Positions 41,952 through 50,012 of a stretch of DNA of 64,000 bases are shown piece after piece. The stretch comes from Mycolicibacterium porcinum (GTDB lineage Bacteria; Actinomycetota; Actinomycetes; Mycobacteriales; Mycobacteriaceae). Every line of letters begins with the position of its first letter. Position 1 is the stretch's first letter. The stretch spans positions 62,001 through 126,000 of the forward strand of contig MSTD01000002.1 of the NCBI GenBank assembly GCA_001942045.1. Direction: 5' to 3'. Position numbers and translations under genes: made by a program. Below the pieces are notes generated by a model. That model was not told where the DNA came from. It searched no databases and saw nothing but the letters and a program-made list of their open reading frames with translations.

Positions 41952-44135
41952 TCAGGCGTGCTCGACCTGCACCGGCACTCCGGTCAGCCAGGACATGCCG
42001 GCCAACGCCTCCACGTCGGCAGGCTCACTCGACATCAACTGGTTGACGTTGGCCCCGCCCGCCTGGTTGGCGATCCGCCACCGCCCAGTCCCCTTGTGCC
42101 CCCACCCATGAGGTATCGCGACCGTGCCGCGCATGATGTCATCGGTGAGCGACAGTGCGATGTCGATCTGGCCGTACGGCGACCGCACGCGCACGGCGTC
42201 CCCGTCGGACAACTGCCGCGTCGCGGCATCCTCGGTATGCATCAGCGCATGATGAATCCTCTTGCCGCGCATGAGCAACGGTGAATTGTGCAACCAGGAG
42301 TTCTCCGAGCGCGGTTCCCGCATGCCGATCATGCGCAGGGGGTACCCGTCTGGCCCGGCGCGTCGTGACAGCGCGGCGATCTCGGACGCGATGTCGTCAT
42401 GCGCCAGCCGAACCCGCCCCTTCGGATACACCACGACCTCGCTCAGCACACCGGTACGGATGCTCGGCGCCACCACGACACCGTGCGGATGGTGCTCGGC
42501 CAGGCGGCGGAACGTCAGCCCGCCCCGACGCAGCCCGAAGCGGTCGCCGCCGTCGGCCATCCGGATCATCATGTCGATCATCGGCCGCGGGCTAAGTCGG
42601 TTGCCGCGCCGCGCGGCCCGCTTGGCCGCCAGCCGAAGCGCCGCGAAAACCGGTGTGCGCACCTTCATTCGGCCGATCAGATCGACGACGATGTCCCATT
42701 CGGTGCGGGCCTGCCCCCGCGGCGCCACCACCGCGTCGGTGGCCTGCCGGAACGGCGTGGCCTGGAACATCTGGAAGGTGACGGCGAAGTCGTCGCGTTC
42801 GTACATCGTCGTCACCGGTAACACGTAGTCGCAGTGCGCGGTGGTCTCGTTGACGTAGAGATCAAGTCCGACCGACAGCTCGGTCGATTCCATCGCCTCC
42901 TCTAGTTCCGTGCCGTTGGGGACCGACAGCACCGGGTTGCCGGCACCGATGAACATCGCCTTGACCTGCCTGCGGCCCGGAGTCGTGATCTCCTTGGCCA
43001 TGAACGCGGCGGGCTCCGCCCCGATCACCACCGGCAGGCCACCGACTCGCGTCCGCTTGTTCCGGTAGCTGCGGCGCAGCGACGCGCCCATCGCCAGCGA
43101 TCCCCATTTCTGGCCCGGGATACCCAATGTGCTGAACACGCTGCCGCCCGGGGTGTCGAGGTTGCCCGCGACGAGGTTGACCGCGTCGAGCAGGTAGGTG
43201 GTCAATGTGCCGTTACGCCCGACGCAGGTACCCAGCCGGCCGTACACGGCGGCTCGTTCAGTGGCGGCGAGATCGCGTGCCAGCGCGCGCACGGTATCCG
43301 GGTCGATACCGGTGTGCCGCTGTGTGGCCTCGGGGCTGAACCGCACCGACCGCGCCTGCAGCCAGTCCAGCCCGTCGGCCTGGATCCGGGCCCGCGCGCT
43401 GACGAGACCCTCGGCGAACAGCACCTGCAGGATCGACAACAGCAAGTATGAGTCGGCGTCCGGGACGATCCCGAGCCATTCGAACTGGGCCGCGGTCTCG
43501 CTGCGCCGCGGATCGACGACGACGACCCGCCCGCCCCGCTTCACGATGTCATGCATGCGGTCTTTGATCCGCGGCGCAGTGAGGAAACTCCCATGGGACA
43601 CCACCGGATTCGCGCCGAACATGACCAACAGATCGGTACGCATCAGGTCCGGAATGGGTACCGGAAACGGGGCGCCGTACAGGAACTGGTTGGCCAGCAG
43701 GCGGCTGCTGGTGTCCTGGGTCGACGAACTGAAGAAATGACTGTCACCGCCGATGCCTTTGGCGAAGGCCATCGCGGCGAACAGGTGCGAGTAACTGAAG
43801 GCCGCGGGATTGCCCATGTACCACGCCACGGCGCCAGCACCATGCCGCCGGTGCAGGGCGTCGAGCCGGGCGGCAATATCAACCAGGGCCTCGTCCCAGG
43901 TCACTGGTTCGAAACCGTCCGCAGTGCGCTTCAGTGGCGTCGTGACCCGATCGGGGTCGTTGACCACCTCGGTGAACGCGACGCCCTTCTGGCAGGCGAA
44001 TCCGGCCGAAAGCGGGTGGTCCTTGTCCGGGCGCAGCGCGGTGAGCTTGCCGTCCTCGACAGTGGCGATCATGCCGCACAGTGGCTCGCAGATCCGGCAG
44101 AACGTCACCTTGGACTCGGCCTCGCGCTCGATCAC
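41952..44135 (-). CDS. Molybdopterin oxidoreductase (formate dehydrogenase/DMSO reductase family)
   Basis: Mo/W-bisMGD enzyme of about 727 residues. The N-terminal [4Fe-4S] site is CRICEPLCGM with the fourth Cys in GFACQKG. It has PDADSYLLLSIL and KAMFIGAGNPVLS in the central domains and a C-terminal molydopterin-dinucleotide-binding domain (RSPYGQIDIALSLTDDIMRG, then IPHGWGHKG). No signal peptide is seen, so it is probably cytoplasmic. The start is uncertain: ATG 44174 would put operator J inside the gene, so GTG 44135 is preferred. The substrate is unknown; anaerobic-type hydroxylation or hydration chemistry is possible. It is divergent from the DUF35-thiolase operon. Confidence 0.82.
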   Translation of the reverse strand: MIEREAESKVTFCRICEPLCGMIATVEDGKLTALRPDKDHPLSAGFACQKGVAFTEVVNDPDRVTTPLKRTADGFEPVTWDEALVDIAARLDALHRRHGAGAVAWYMGNPAAFSYSHLFAAMAFAKGIGGDSHFFSSSTQDTSSRLLANQFLYGAPFPVPIPDLMRTDLLVMFGANPVVSHGSFLTAPRIKDRMHDIVKRGGRVVVVDPRRSETAAQFEWLGIVPDADSYLLLSILQVLFAEGLVSARARIQADGLDWLQARSVRFSPEATQRHTGIDPDTVRALARDLAATERAAVYGRLGTCVGRNGTLTTYLLDAVNLVAGNLDTPGGSVFSTLGIPGQKWGSLAMGASLRRSYRNKRTRVGGLPVVIGAEPAAFMAKEITTPGRRQVKAMFIGAGNPVLSVPNGTELEEAMESTELSVGLDLYVNETTAHCDYVLPVTTMYERDDFAVTFQMFQATPFRQATDAVVAPRGQARTEWDIVVDLIGRMKVRTPVFAALRLAAKRAARRGNRLSPRPMIDMMIRMADGGDRFGLRRGGLTFRRLAEHHPHGVVVAPSIRTGVLSEVVVYPKGRVRLAHDDIASEIAALSRRAGPDGYPLRMIGMREPRSENSWLHNSPLLMRGKRIHHALMHTEDAATRQLSDGDAVRVRSPYGQIDIALSLTDDIMRGTVAIPHGWGHKGTGRWRIANQAGGANVNQLMSSEPADVEALAGMSWLTGVPVQVEHA

Positions 44136-44146
44136 TTGGTCTACGT

Positions 44147-44165
44147 TACTGTAAGAGTTACAGTT
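44147..44165. promoter_or_regulatory. Island operator J
   Basis: TACTGT-AAGAGTT-ACAGTT between the divergent molybdopterin enzyme and the DUF35-thiolase-amidohydrolase operon. Only the last base departs from consensus. Confidence 0.72.
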
Positions 44166-44203
44166 GCTAGACATTTTCGGCCGACCACGGAGGAATCGAA
44201 CGC

Positions 44204-44629
44204 ATGCAGAGGGCCCTCGCGCCGGAGATCTCCACGTGGCCGGACGCCGAACCCCAGCTGATCGGCAGCCACTGCACCGACTGCACCGCCACTGCCTTCC
44301 CGGCCCAGCCTCGTTGCCCCAAGTGCTCCGGCGGCAACACCGAACAGGTGCACCTGCCCCGCCGCGGCACCGTCATCGCCTGGACCACCCAGGGCTTCCC
44401 ACCCGGCGCCCCCTACAAAGGCCCTACCGGCAAGAACTTCGTGCCGTTCGGCGTCGGCCTCGTCGAACTCACCGACGACACCGGACCCGTCCTCCGCGTC
44501 GAAGCACGCCTCACCGAAAACGACCCTGCCAAGCTGCAATTCGGCATGGACGTCGAGCTCACCATGATCCCGTTCACCACCGACGAAGAAGGCAACGAAG
44601 TTGTCACCTTCGCCTTCCAGCCCATCTGA
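44204..44629 (+). CDS. Zn-ribbon/OB-fold protein (DUF35, acyl-CoA-associated)
   Basis: DUF35 protein of 141 residues. The zinc ribbon is CTDC...CPKC (about residues 24-42), followed by an OB-fold with GTVIAWTTQGFPP and PFGVGLVEL. DUF35 proteins bind thiolase-like lipid-transfer proteins and, in steroid side-chain degradation, form the aldolase complex with Ltp2. ATG 44204. It sits 8 bp before the thiolase-like gene, whose product is its expected partner. First gene of the operon behind island operator J. Confidence 0.86.
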   Translation: MQRALAPEISTWPDAEPQLIGSHCTDCTATAFPAQPRCPKCSGGNTEQVHLPRRGTVIAWTTQGFPPGAPYKGPTGKNFVPFGVGLVELTDDTGPVLRVEARLTENDPAKLQFGMDVELTMIPFTTDEEGNEVVTFAFQPI

Positions 44630-44637
44630 GGAGTGCC

Positions 44638-45783
44638 ATGAATGACGTAGCCATCATCGGCGTCGGCCTGCACCCGTTCGGCCGATTCGAGGGCAAGTCC
44701 GCGATGGCGATGGGTGTGGATGCCATCTTCGCCGCGGTCGCCGATGCCGGAGTGGACTGGAAGGACATCGGTGCCGCGACCGGCGGCAGCTGGACCGTGG
44801 CCAACCCCGACGCGATCGTGGGGATGGTCGGGCTGACCGGCATCCCGTTCACCAACGTGTTCAACGCCTGCGCCACGGCGGCCAGCGCGACCAAGGCGTG
44901 CGCGGACGGGATCCGGCTCGGCGACTACGACATCGGGATCGCCGTCGGCCTCGACAAGCATCCCCGCGGCGCGTTCACCGAGGACCCGTCGCTGGTCGGG
45001 ATGCCCAGCTGGTATGCCGAGAACGGCCAGTACCTCACCACCCAGTTCTTCGGGATGAAGGCCAACCGCTACTTGCACGAGCACAACATCTCGCAACGCA
45101 CCTTGGCCAAGGTGGCCAACAAGAATTTCCGCAACGGCGCGCTGAACCCGAATGCTTTCCGGCGCAAACCGATCAGCGAGGACGACATCCTCAACTCGAC
45201 CATGCTCAATTATCCGTTGACCCAGTACATGTTCTGCGCCCCGGACGAGGGTGCCGCGGCGGTGGTGATGTGCCGAGCGGACATCGCCCACCGGTACACG
45301 GACAAGCCCGTGTATCTGAAAGCGGTCGAAGTCCGGACACGGCGGTACGGCGCCTACGAGGTCAACACCACCTGCGCGCCAGTGGAAGAAGACGTGGCGC
45401 CGACGGTGTACGCCGCGCGTGCCGCATTCGAAAGAGCCGGGGTGGCACCCGAAGACGTCGACGTGGTGCAGCTGCAGGACACCGACGCCGGCGCCGAGAT
45501 CATCCACATGGCCGAATGCGGATTCTGCGCCGACGGCGACCAGGAGAAGCTGCTGGCAGACGGCACCACCGAGATCGGCGGCTCCCTGCCGATCAACACC
45601 GACGGCGGGCTGATCGCCAACGGTGAGCCCATCGGCGCGTCCGGACTGCGCCAGATCCACGAACTGGTGCGTCAGCTCCGTGGCGAGGCGGGCGACCGGC
45701 AGGTGCCCGGCAGCCCGCGGGTCGGCTTCGCCCAGCTCTACGGCGCTCCCGGCACCGCCGGCGCCACCGTCCTGACGCTCTGA
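44638..45783 (+). CDS. Lipid-transfer/thiolase-fold protein (Ltp2-like, degenerate thiolase)
   Basis: Thiolase-fold protein of 381 residues beginning MNDVAIIGVGLHPFGR. A Cys is present in NACATAAS (about residue 80), but the usual GHPxG His motif reads NGEPIGASG with Glu, and the C-terminal CxGGG Cys is absent (GAPGTAGAT). It is therefore unlikely to be a normal thiolase. In steroid side-chain degradation, related proteins (Ltp2) act as retro-aldolases with a DUF35 partner, which here is the gene just upstream. ATG 44638 after GAGGAG. An aldol-cleavage role in chain shortening is inferred. Confidence 0.83.
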   Translation: MNDVAIIGVGLHPFGRFEGKSAMAMGVDAIFAAVADAGVDWKDIGAATGGSWTVANPDAIVGMVGLTGIPFTNVFNACATAASATKACADGIRLGDYDIGIAVGLDKHPRGAFTEDPSLVGMPSWYAENGQYLTTQFFGMKANRYLHEHNISQRTLAKVANKNFRNGALNPNAFRRKPISEDDILNSTMLNYPLTQYMFCAPDEGAAAVVMCRADIAHRYTDKPVYLKAVEVRTRRYGAYEVNTTCAPVEEDVAPTVYAARAAFERAGVAPEDVDVVQLQDTDAGAEIIHMAECGFCADGDQEKLLADGTTEIGGSLPINTDGGLIANGEPIGASGLRQIHELVRQLRGEAGDRQVPGSPRVGFAQLYGAPGTAGATVLTL

Positions 45784-45833
45784 CTTTCATCGCCGAGCAT
45801 TCCCCCGCCAGCGGGAGAAGGGAACTCAACGAC

Positions 45834-47066
45834 GTGACTGAACAGTTCAGGGACGCACCGATTTTCGATGCCGACCAGCACATGTACGAAACCGGTGAAG
45901 CGCTGACGAAGTTTCTCCCGGAGAGGTACTCACGTGCGGTGCAGTACGCCCAGATCGGCCGTCAGACCCGGGTGGTGATCAACAACCGGGTCACCGACTT
46001 CATCCCGAATCCGACCTTCGAGCGGGTGGCGGCTCCCGGTGCGCACGAGAAGTTCTTCGCCGGCGAGAACACCGAGGGGTTGACCCTGCGCGAGATGCAG
46101 GGCAAGGCCATCGACGCACCCGCGGCCACCCGCAATCCCGAGGACCGCGTCGCCGAACTGGACCGCCAAGGTGTGGTCGAGGCCCTGAACTATCCCACCC
46201 TGGGTAGCCTCGTCGAGCACTCCAGCGCCGACGATCCTCAGCTGACACTGGCGATCGTCCACGCCCTCAACGAGTGGATCCTCGAGCACTGGAGCTTCAA
46301 CTTCGCCGACCGGGTGTTCTCCACGCCGATCATCAACCTGTCCGAAGTCGACGCGGCACAACGCGAACTGGAATGGGTCCTCGATCACGGCGCCAAGGTG
46401 GCGCTGATCAAACCCGGCCCGGTCAACGGCCTGCACGGCTGGCGCTCCCCCGCCCTGCCGGAGTTCGACCCGTTCTGGCGTGACGTCGAGGCCGCCGGCC
46501 TACCCATCGTGTTGCACGCCAGCTATCCCCCGCTCGATGACTACGTCAACAAGTGGGAACCACCCCATACCCAGAACTTCATGGCGCAGAGCGCATTCCG
46601 ATGGATGGTGCTGGGCCACCGCGAGATCGCCGACATGCTGACCGCCCTGATCTGCCACGGCACGCTGACCCGATTCCCGAAACTGCGCATCGCCAGCGTC
46701 GAGAACGGCAGCAGCTGGATCTTCCCGCTGTTCCACGACTTCGCCGACCTGTACAAGAAGATGCCGCAGAACTTCCCCGAGCATCCGCACGACGTGTTCC
46801 GCCGCAACATCTGGGTCAGCCCATTCTGGGAAGGCTGCGTGTCCGACGTGGTGGACACCGTCGGATGGGACAAGGTCCTGTTCGGCTCGGACTACCCGCA
46901 CCCCGAGGGCCTGGCCGAACCGAAAGGCTTCTGGAAGTACGCCGAGGGCATGGATATTCGCCGCACGTACGACTTCATGGGCGACAACGCCCGACGGTTC
47001 ATGGGCCTGCCGATCGCCAACCCGGACCCCGGCGCGGTCAAGCCGCCGGCGCTCGCCGACGCCTGA
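45834..47066 (+). CDS. Amidohydrolase family protein
   Basis: TIM-barrel metallohydrolase/decarboxylase of 410 residues. The metal site begins IFDADQHMYETGEA (about residues 8-21), a barrel His lies in IVLHASYPPL, and the C-terminal acid is in FGSDYPHPEG (about 350). It is a paralogue of the products at 17527 and 52470. GTG 45834, 50 bp after the thiolase-like gene, so probably the third gene of the operon behind operator J. It is followed by a hairpin (47085-47140). C-C hydrolysis or decarboxylation is the likely chemistry. Confidence 0.85.
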   Translation: MTEQFRDAPIFDADQHMYETGEALTKFLPERYSRAVQYAQIGRQTRVVINNRVTDFIPNPTFERVAAPGAHEKFFAGENTEGLTLREMQGKAIDAPAATRNPEDRVAELDRQGVVEALNYPTLGSLVEHSSADDPQLTLAIVHALNEWILEHWSFNFADRVFSTPIINLSEVDAAQRELEWVLDHGAKVALIKPGPVNGLHGWRSPALPEFDPFWRDVEAAGLPIVLHASYPPLDDYVNKWEPPHTQNFMAQSAFRWMVLGHREIADMLTALICHGTLTRFPKLRIASVENGSSWIFPLFHDFADLYKKMPQNFPEHPHDVFRRNIWVSPFWEGCVSDVVDTVGWDKVLFGSDYPHPEGLAEPKGFWKYAEGMDIRRTYDFMGDNARRFMGLPIANPDPGAVKPPALADA

Positions 47067-47084
47067 GCGGTTGTCCAAGCTCGC

Positions 47085-47140
47085 GAACAGACACAAAGCT
47101 GCCTGTTTGGCATGCGAAATGGGCAGTTTCATGTCTGCTC
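47085..47140 (+). terminator. Hairpin with GAACAGACA/GAGCAGACA stem
   Basis: Arms GAACAGACACAAAGCTGCC (from 47085) and GGCAGTTTCATGTCTGCTC (to 47140), with three mismatches, about 19 bp downstream of the amidohydrolase stop. A diverged member of the GAGCAGACGCA hairpin family. Confidence 0.55.
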
Positions 47141-47215
47141 GACATCCGCCGGAAGCTTGAGACGGCAAATATGCGCGGGCGCCGAGGTTGTCGCAATCGA
47201 CGACCGAGCGCACAC

Positions 47216-47236
47216 TACTTGTATTCAATACAGGTA
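47216..47236. promoter_or_regulatory. 21-bp palindrome upstream of secreted protein
   Basis: TACTTGTATT-C-AATACAGGTA, symmetric except for one base pair. It differs in centre and arms from the island operator. It lies 58 bp before the ATG at 47295; the rest of the 228-bp gap holds only the hairpin at 47085-47140. Confidence 0.42.
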
Positions 47237-47294
47237 ATGCACAGGTACCGGACGGCCGCGCGCCTCCGGGCGCCTGGCCTACGGGGGCGCAGCA

Positions 47295-47714
47295 ATGTCA
47301 CACACAACGAGAAACACATCGAGGCGGACCAGCACCTTCACCAAGCGGATGATGGCTTCCGCAGCAACATTGGCGGCCATGGCATTGTTCGTCGTCGCAC
47401 CGAACGGGATTTCGCGGGCAGAACCGGGTGTCTGGGACATCGAAGACTTCGATTCCTGCACGGACATCCTCAACGACGGTCTGAACGAATCGCTCCAGGA
47501 GAAGATCGACGATACGAAAGGTTGCTGTCGACACAGCGGTGGGGTGTGGAACGAAGGACAGCAGAAATGCGAGGCGCCGCCGGCGGATGCCAGCGGGGCC
47601 GGGCGGGTTCCCGATGGCCTTGTCCCCCGCGGCGATTTGCAGGTGGCAACGCCCGCGGCACCGCCGCCACCCGTACTGGCTCCGGTTCAACCGAGTCTGG
47701 CGCCGACCGGTTAG
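47295..47714 (+). CDS. Small secreted Cys-containing protein
   Basis: Hypothetical protein of 139 residues with a Sec signal peptide: a basic N-terminus (RNTSRRTSTFTKR), then a hydrophobic stretch MMASAATLAAMALFVVAP, and likely cleavage after SRA before EPGVW. The mature part has a Cys in DSCTD, a CC pair in KGCCRHSGGVW and a Cys in QKCEAPP. A Pro/Ala-rich tail (PAAPPPPVLAPVQP) follows. The arrangement recurs in small mycobacterial exported proteins with no known function. It is flanked by hairpins on both sides, so it is its own unit in the island. Confidence 0.72.
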   Translation: MSHTTRNTSRRTSTFTKRMMASAATLAAMALFVVAPNGISRAEPGVWDIEDFDSCTDILNDGLNESLQEKIDDTKGCCRHSGGVWNEGQQKCEAPPADASGAGRVPDGLVPRGDLQVATPAAPPPPVLAPVQPSLAPTG

Positions 47715-47730
47715 ACGCCTGCGTAGTCGA

Positions 47731-47788
47731 CGAGCAGACGCATATGTACCCGACACGCCTGGGATCAGGGTACATATGCGTCTGCTCG
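47731..47788. terminator. Convergent terminator hairpin with GAGCAGACGCA stem
   Basis: Perfect 21-bp arms (47731-47751 and 47768-47788) with a 16-base loop, between the secreted-protein gene (+) and the acyl-CoA dehydrogenase gene (-). The first 12 stem bases, CGAGCAGACGCA, equal those of the hairpin at 18828. Confidence 0.7.
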
Positions 47789-47790
47789 CG

Positions 47791-48966
47791 CTAGGAAGCC
47801 TTCACCTTGGGAGGTGAGTAGTTCGGCTTTCCCAGACCGAGCACGTGCTGGGCGATCATGTTGCGGAACACCTCGAGCGTGCCGCCGTAGATGCCCACCA
47901 ATGGCGCGAACCGGTAGACGTACTCACTGCGGTCATCGGCTCCCCCGTCGGCCCCGACCGGCAGTGCGGCAATTGATCCCGCGACATCCATCAGATCCGG
48001 GGCGATGTCACGCATGGTCTGCGCCAGCGCCACCCGGCCGAAAATGCTCGGTGTCGACAGGGACGCCTCCAAACGAGCCACGCTGCGTCCAAGTCGGTAC
48101 GCCACCGAACCATCCTCGACGGCACCGCATTTCCCGACCAGCGCGGCGACGTTGTCTGCCGCCTCGGCCATGAATCCGGCCTGGTGCATCATGATCGCCA
48201 CATCGGCCAGGCCGTCATCGGCGGCCGCGACCGCCCCGTGCTCGGCATCCAGCGGCTCCCGCACCACCGTCCAGCCACCGTTGACATCACCGAGCCGGTA
48301 CTTGTCGTCGACCCGCACGTCGGAGTAGTAGACGATGTTGGTGCGGTCACCGTCGACGGTGCGAATGCCCTGGATCTCGATGCCGTCGGAGTCAAGCGGC
48401 ACCAGGAACATGGTGAGACTCTTGTGTTTCGGCGCTTCCGGATCGGTGTTGGTGATGAGAAAGACGTACTGGCAGTTGTGCGCCCCGGTGGTGAACATCT
48501 TGGATCCGTTGATCACCCATTGGTCGCCGTCGCGTACCGCGCGCGTCTTGCAGGTGGCGACGTCGGAGCCGCCCTCGGGTTCGGTGTAGCCCAGGCACAA
48601 CCGCACGGTGCCGTCGAACACCCCGCGCAGTACGTCGTCGCGGATCTCCGGGGACGCGAACTTCGCGACAGAGCGGGCCACCATCGACGTGGTCCCCCAG
48701 GTCACCCACGGCACCTCAGCGCGACGCTTCTCCAGTTCCCAGATCCGCCGGCGCACCCGGGAGAACCCGCCGTCGGCCTCGGTCTTCCATTCCTTCTCCA
48801 AATAACCGGCCGCCCCCAGGGCCAGGTGCACGCCCTCGTCGAAGTTGTCGCCGGTCTCGCGGTCCCGCCGGATGACGTCCTCGGTCACGATGCTCGACAG
48901 GAACTCGCGCACCTCGGTGCGGAAGGCCTCGTCCTCCGCGGACAGTTCGACCGTTGAGAAATCCAT
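47791..48966 (-). CDS. Acyl-CoA dehydrogenase, subunit of a heteromeric pair
   Basis: Acyl-CoA dehydrogenase-fold protein of 391 residues. It has the FAD/substrate motif LGYTEPEGGSDVA (about 126-138), FTTGAHNCQYVFL, and a C-terminal IYGGTLEVFRNMIAQHVLGL. The position of the classical medium-chain base (YEGT) is Gly (YGGT), as in heteromeric steroid-type FadE proteins. ATG 48966, directly downstream of the second dehydrogenase gene at 48969. Two small adjacent FadE genes point to an alpha2-beta2 enzyme like ChsE1-ChsE2. Last gene of the six-gene operon behind operator K. Confidence 0.85.
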   Translation of the reverse strand: MDFSTVELSAEDEAFRTEVREFLSSIVTEDVIRRDRETGDNFDEGVHLALGAAGYLEKEWKTEADGGFSRVRRRIWELEKRRAEVPWVTWGTTSMVARSVAKFASPEIRDDVLRGVFDGTVRLCLGYTEPEGGSDVATCKTRAVRDGDQWVINGSKMFTTGAHNCQYVFLITNTDPEAPKHKSLTMFLVPLDSDGIEIQGIRTVDGDRTNIVYYSDVRVDDKYRLGDVNGGWTVVREPLDAEHGAVAAADDGLADVAIMMHQAGFMAEAADNVAALVGKCGAVEDGSVAYRLGRSVARLEASLSTPSIFGRVALAQTMRDIAPDLMDVAGSIAALPVGADGGADDRSEYVYRFAPLVGIYGGTLEVFRNMIAQHVLGLGKPNYSPPKVKAS

Positions 48967-48968
48967 AT

Positions 48969-50012
48969 CTAAACCCTGCTTTCGCGAGCCGCGACGATCT
49001 GAGCAATGCGGACGGCGGCGGCGCCCGGGTCACCGCCGGCGAGTGCCCAGCCGCGGGCCCGCACCAGGTATGCGGTAGCAGCCGCCTCCGCCGACACCCC
49101 GAGCCCTCCTTGTACGTGCACCGCCATGGTGGCGGCCTTGGCGGCCTCCTCGGCCATGAAGACGAACGCCGAGGGCGCCAGCTCCGGTCGCGCGTCGGGC
49201 TCGTTGTCGAGGAACCACGCGGCCCGACGCGCCAGACCCCGCCCGCTCTGTACCGTGATCGCGATGTTGGCCAGCGGGTGAGAGATGCCTTGCAGCGTGC
49301 CGATCGGCACACCGAGGGTATACCGCGACTTGGCGAACTCGGCAGCGATCGTCATGGTCTCCTCGACCAGACCGACCAGCGCCGCGGCGGTCAGCAGACG
49401 CCACTCATCCAGTGCCCGTTGATATTCGGCCATGGCGTCGGCGCCACTGGCGAGGACGACTCTGGAGTCCGCGGCGGCTGGATCCACCCACGCCATCGGG
49501 AGCTTTCCGATGTTGTCGACGCGAGCCGGCCGCGTAGAGAAGCTCAGCTTCACGACATCGTCACCGTCGCGCACGACGATATGGTCGGAGATCGATGCGG
49601 TCGGGATCAATCGCGGACCGGTCGGTGCCACCTGAGCAGGATCAAGTGCCACGATCTGGGTGCCATTCACGATCTCTTCGGAGTCACATGCTCCGAGCCG
49701 GGCCAACAGCCGCGCCGCCACGGCGTGGTCGATCCACGGCACCGGCGCCAGCGAGCGCCCCAGCTCCTCGGCCACCAAGGTCAGGTCCACCAGGGTGGCC
49801 CCGTCACCGCCGACAGATTCCGGGAGTGCCATCGTCGTGGCACCCATGGCGCACAACCGTTCCCACAGACTCTTGTCGAAGCCCGACGGCTCGGCGGCGC
49901 GCACGGCCTCGATGTCGGAATGCGTCTTGAAGAACTGCCGGTACGCGCTCTGCAGGTCGACGTGATCCTCGGTCAGGCTGTAATCCAGCCTGCGCAGTTC
50001 ATAGCGGTCCAT
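48969..50012 (-). CDS. Acyl-CoA dehydrogenase, second subunit
   Basis: Acyl-CoA dehydrogenase-fold protein of 347 residues. It keeps the N-terminal helical domain (LCAMGATTMALPESVGGDGA) and the C-terminal helices (SRYTLGVPIGTLQGISHPLANI and VHVQGGLGVSAE) but has a short, poorly conserved beta-domain. This is the pattern of the partner subunit in heteromeric FadE enzymes. The ATG at 50012 shares one base with the stop of the upstream amidohydrolase (TGATG). It should work with the product at 47791 in alpha,beta-desaturation of a bulky acyl-CoA. Confidence 0.82.
   Translation of the reverse strand: MDRYELRRLDYSLTEDHVDLQSAYRQFFKTHSDIEAVRAAEPSGFDKSLWERLCAMGATTMALPESVGGDGATLVDLTLVAEELGRSLAPVPWIDHAVAARLLARLGACDSEEIVNGTQIVALDPAQVAPTGPRLIPTASISDHIVVRDGDDVVKLSFSTRPARVDNIGKLPMAWVDPAAADSRVVLASGADAMAEYQRALDEWRLLTAAALVGLVEETMTIAAEFAKSRYTLGVPIGTLQGISHPLANIAITVQSGRGLARRAAWFLDNEPDARPELAPSAFVFMAEEAAKAATMAVHVQGGLGVSAEAAATAYLVRARGWALAGGDPGAAAVRIAQIVAARESRV

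Noticed and set aside
47216..47236. Further copy of the island operator
   Set aside because: The arms (TACTTGTATT) and single-base spacer do not fit TACNGT-N7-(A/T)CNGTA, so it is listed as a separate palindrome.
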